Source of the DNA: an alpha proteobacterium BAL199
Lineage (GTDB): Bacteria; Pseudomonadota; Alphaproteobacteria; Thalassobaculales; Thalassobaculaceae
Length of the DNA stretch: 64,000 bases
Direction of reading: 5' to 3'
Assembly: GCA_000171835.1 (NCBI GenBank)
Contig: ABHC01000005.1
Location: forward strand, 62,001 to 126,000
The notes beneath the pieces were generated by a model. The model was not told the origin of the DNA and did no database searches. It saw only the letters and a list, made by a program, of their open reading frames with translations. A program made the position numbers and the translations under genes. The number at the start of each line of letters is the position of its first letter. The stretch's first letter is position 1. Below, one piece after another: positions 63,731-64,000 of this stretch.

Positions 63731-64000
63731 ATGCTCACTCGAATGAGACGGTCGGGCTTGAGGTTGGCTGTTGCGCTTCTAACGGCAACCATGGCCTTCG
63801 GATCCCTGCAGGCCCTTGCCCAGGAAAAAGTTCTCCGCGCCGTCATGCACGCGGACGTGCGGACCCTTGATCCGTTCTGGACCACACAGACGATCGCCGG
63901 CATCCACGGGCTGATGATCTACGACACGCTGTTCTCCAGCGATGCCGAACTTCAGCCGCAGCCGCAGATGGTTGATACCTGGACGGTCAGTGACGACCGC
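63731..64000 (+). CDS. ABC transporter substrate-binding protein, family 5 (3' end outside window)
   Basis: The first 90 codons, running off the right edge. The start is the ATG behind GGGAGA. An N-terminal signal peptide (basic RMRRSG, hydrophobic LRLAVALLTATMAFGS, then ALAQ) precedes KVLRAVMHADVRTLDPFWTT and IYDTLFSSDAELQPQPQMVD. That is the usual opening of SBP_bac_5 proteins for peptides, nickel or related ligands. The rest of an import operon is expected beyond the window. Confidence 0.88.
   Translation, partial: MLTRMRRSGLRLAVALLTATMAFGSLQALAQEKVLRAVMHADVRTLDPFWTTQTIAGIHGLMIYDTLFSSDAELQPQPQMVDTWTVSDDR

Overview
The window is high-GC DNA, apparently from an alphaproteobacterium. The protein style suggests a Rhodospirillales-like soil or marine organism, but that placement is an inference from sequence character. 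Roughly 50 kb is a type VI secretion system (T6SS) locus. The last 14 kb is catabolic and metabolic. No rRNA, tRNA or CRISPR array was seen.

Region 1 (1-18.6 kb) is the spike and effector-loading part. It holds three tandem vgrG genes: the first is cut by the window edge, the second is broken by an insertion, the third is intact. They are followed by a DUF3540 protein, a TPR/glycosyltransferase-like protein and a small orphan. On the opposite strand lies a DUF4150 (PAAR-like), pentapeptide-repeat and DUF2169-pentapeptide operon. The second vgrG is split by a 3.69-kb IS1595-family element with an 8-bp target duplication. Besides its transposase the element carries five cargo genes: a two-helix membrane protein, an ImmA/IrrE-type metallopeptidase and a three-gene operon whose genes overlap by ATGA.

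Region 2 (18.6-25.8 kb) is an insertion-sequence hot spot. An IS1595-family and an IS1182-family element sit in the former divergent promoter between the DUF2169 operon and hcp. An IS5-family element splits hcp itself, with TSD TCA; the two halves rejoin in frame. A TPR-sulfotransferase-TPR-methyltransferase protein follows.

Region 3 (25.8-50 kb) is the T6SS core. On the minus strand, in transcription order, are a pseudokinase, tssA, tssB, tssC, tssE, tssF, tssG and clpV/tssH. On the plus strand are a fused TssB/TssC-like paralog, the FHA protein tagH, tssJ, tssK, tssL, tssM, tagF, the phosphatase pppA and the kinase ppkA. The core genes read as intact. Hcp and one VgrG are broken, so firing depends on a second hcp elsewhere, or the system is decaying.

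Region 4 (50-57.3 kb) looks like a catabolic regulon: an isopropylmalate/tartrate-dehydrogenase-like enzyme, an SDR, a Baeyer-Villiger-type monooxygenase, an HSL-family esterase, a MmgE/PrpD protein and a GntR/UTRA regulator. The motif TTTGTTCGAA occurs once between the monooxygenase and esterase genes, and as a perfect inverted pair between the mmgE/prpD and gntR genes. This suggests one regulator controls both divergent promoters.

Region 5 (57.3-64 kb) has a TIGR04372-type glycosyltransferase, a GAF-GGDEF gene with a frameshift near its 3' end, a GFA-family protein, two tandem Asp/Glu-racemase-superfamily proteins lacking both canonical cysteines, a peroxidase-related CMD-family protein, and the start of a peptide-type ABC substrate-binding protein.
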